Made by a program: the position numbers and the translations under genes. A DNA stretch of 40,635 bases from the NCBI GenBank assembly GCA_944376655.1, contig CALWDJ010000019.1:1-40635 (forward strand), read 5' to 3'. Shown piece after piece: positions 39,939 to 40,635 of this stretch (the stretch's first letter is position 1; every line of letters begins with the position of its first letter). Under the pieces are notes generated by a model, which made no database searches, was not told the origin of the DNA, and saw only the letters and a list, made by a program, of their open reading frames with translations. The DNA is from an uncultured Clostridia bacterium. Its GTDB lineage: Bacteria > Bacillota > Clostridia > Oscillospirales > Acutalibacteraceae.

Positions 39939-40635
39939 TAGTGTCAAGAGTTTTGCGCAAATTTGGTTTGCAGACCTTGATATGAATGAAGTCAGCCAGC
40001 AATGGGGGCATCCTCAAGGGCTGCCTCCAGGTGCTTCATATTCATGTACTTTTTGTTGCCCCACTGAGAGCCGGCTACATGGCGCAGCCGGGCACAGACC
40101 AGCATAAGGGCAGAGTTACCGTCCGGGAAGCTGCCCACCACACGGGTGCGGCGACGGATCTCCCGGTTCAGTCTCTCAATCACATTATTGGTGCGGATGC
40201 GAGTCCAGTGCTCGCCGGGAAAATCGCAGTAGGTCAGTGTTTCCTCAATGCCGTCCTCCACTTTCCTGGCAGCCTCTTTCAGCTTCATCGAGTGTAGTTC
40301 TTCTACTACGGCTTTGGCCTTTTCACGGGCGGCTTTCTTGCTCTCCTGGGCGTGGATTGCCTTGAGCATCTTAGCTACCAGCTTTACTTTGGAGCGAGGT
40401 GTGACAGAGAATACATTGCGGTAAAAGTGTACGGTACAGCGCTGGTATTTGGCTTCAGGGAACACTTCACCAACAGCCTCCAGCATACCAAGACACTTGT
40501 CACCAACAATAAGTTTTACTCCTTCCAGACCCCGGCTGCGGAGCCACTGGAAGAAACCGACCCAGCTGGCCTTGTCCTCTTTCATACCTTCGGCGGCACC
40601 TAAAACTTCACGGTATCCATCCTCATTGACCGCAA
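39939..40635 (-). mobile_element. Partial IS256-family insertion sequence (right end outside window)
   Basis: The transposase gene and its adjoining terminal segment reach the window edge. The sequence TAGTGTCAAGAGTTTTGCG at about 39939-39957, 35 bases past the transposase stop, looks like an IS256-type terminal inverted repeat. The opposite end is not visible, so the inverted-repeat match cannot be confirmed. Confidence 0.65.
39992..40635 (-). CDS. IS256-family transposase, C-terminal part
   Basis: The visible 213 residues begin within the gene (AVNEDGYREVLGAAEGMKED) and include the MULE/DDE catalytic region (GVKLIVGDKCLGMLEAVGEV, FPEAKYQRCTVHFYRNV) and a terminal catalytic-Glu region (NVIERLNREIRRRTRVVGSF). 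This is the standard IS256/mutator type. The N-terminus lies beyond the right edge. No frameshift is seen in the visible part. Confidence 0.93.
   Translation of the reverse strand, partial: AVNEDGYREVLGAAEGMKEDKASWVGFFQWLRSRGLEGVKLIVGDKCLGMLEAVGEVFPEAKYQRCTVHFYRNVFSVTPRSKVKLVAKMLKAIHAQESKKAAREKAKAVVEELHSMKLKEAARKVEDGIEETLTYCDFPGEHWTRIRTNNVIERLNREIRRRTRVVGSFPDGNSALMLVCARLRHVAGSQWGNKKYMNMKHLEAALEDAPIAG

Noticed and set aside
1-40635. CRISPR arrays, rRNA genes and prophage structural genes
   Set aside because: No regularly spaced repeats, rRNA-like sequence or phage structural proteins were seen.

Overview
The window looks like a chromosomal segment of an anaerobic, probably spore-forming clostridium of the Oscillospirales/Ruminococcaceae type. 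This is inferred from spoIIID behind a sigma-E-like promoter, GTP-type PEP carboxykinase, rubrerythrin, ferredoxin-dependent 2-oxoacid oxidoreductase, T-box and TPP leaders, an alpha2 glycyl-tRNA synthetase and the ylxM-ffh-rpsP-khpA-rimM-trmD order. Species cannot be fixed from sequence alone.

Layout. 1-374: truncated XRE regulator and a decayed NUDIX gene. 1113-3733: spoIIID, TPP riboswitch with thiT, an MBL-fold hydrolase and a GtrA-like membrane protein. 3748-13437: the most notable region. Two T-box leaders each precede a three-part fusion protein (XRE helix-turn-helix, cupin, acyl-CoA synthetase). The second continues into a P-loop ATPase, a ferredoxin, a three-subunit 2-oxoacid:ferredoxin oxidoreductase and a branched-chain aminotransferase. 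Control by uncharged tRNA points to amino-acid biosynthesis: acid to acyl-CoA, reductive carboxylation to 2-oxoacid, then transamination. 13451-18172: small XRE regulator, small membrane protein, nadE, pckG. 18352-22652: an unnamed protein with a possible ATA start, then fucI-fucA divergent from an AraC regulator. 22723-27219: Na/Pi cotransporter, glycyl-tRNA synthetase, two small conserved-looking proteins, rubrerythrin. 27380-31484: ylxM-ffh-rpsP-khpA, rimM-trmD and HPr.

31592-36540: tRNA-Pro(GGG) is followed by a decayed conjugative-element fragment: a cargo-like protein, a probable relaxase tail, a Phd-Doc toxin-antitoxin pair, a Toprim protein, a VirD4-type coupling protein and a small HTH protein. 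No integrase or secretion channel is seen. 36585-39653: two small unnamed proteins, then DeoR regulator, phosphodiesterase and an internally shortened MFS transporter. The right edge holds a partial IS256-family transposase.

The best candidate for an unusual system is the paired T-box / XRE-cupin-acyl-CoA synthetase locus with its attached 2-oxoacid oxidoreductase and aminotransferase. All functional calls rest on reading motifs and context by eye; no database search was run.
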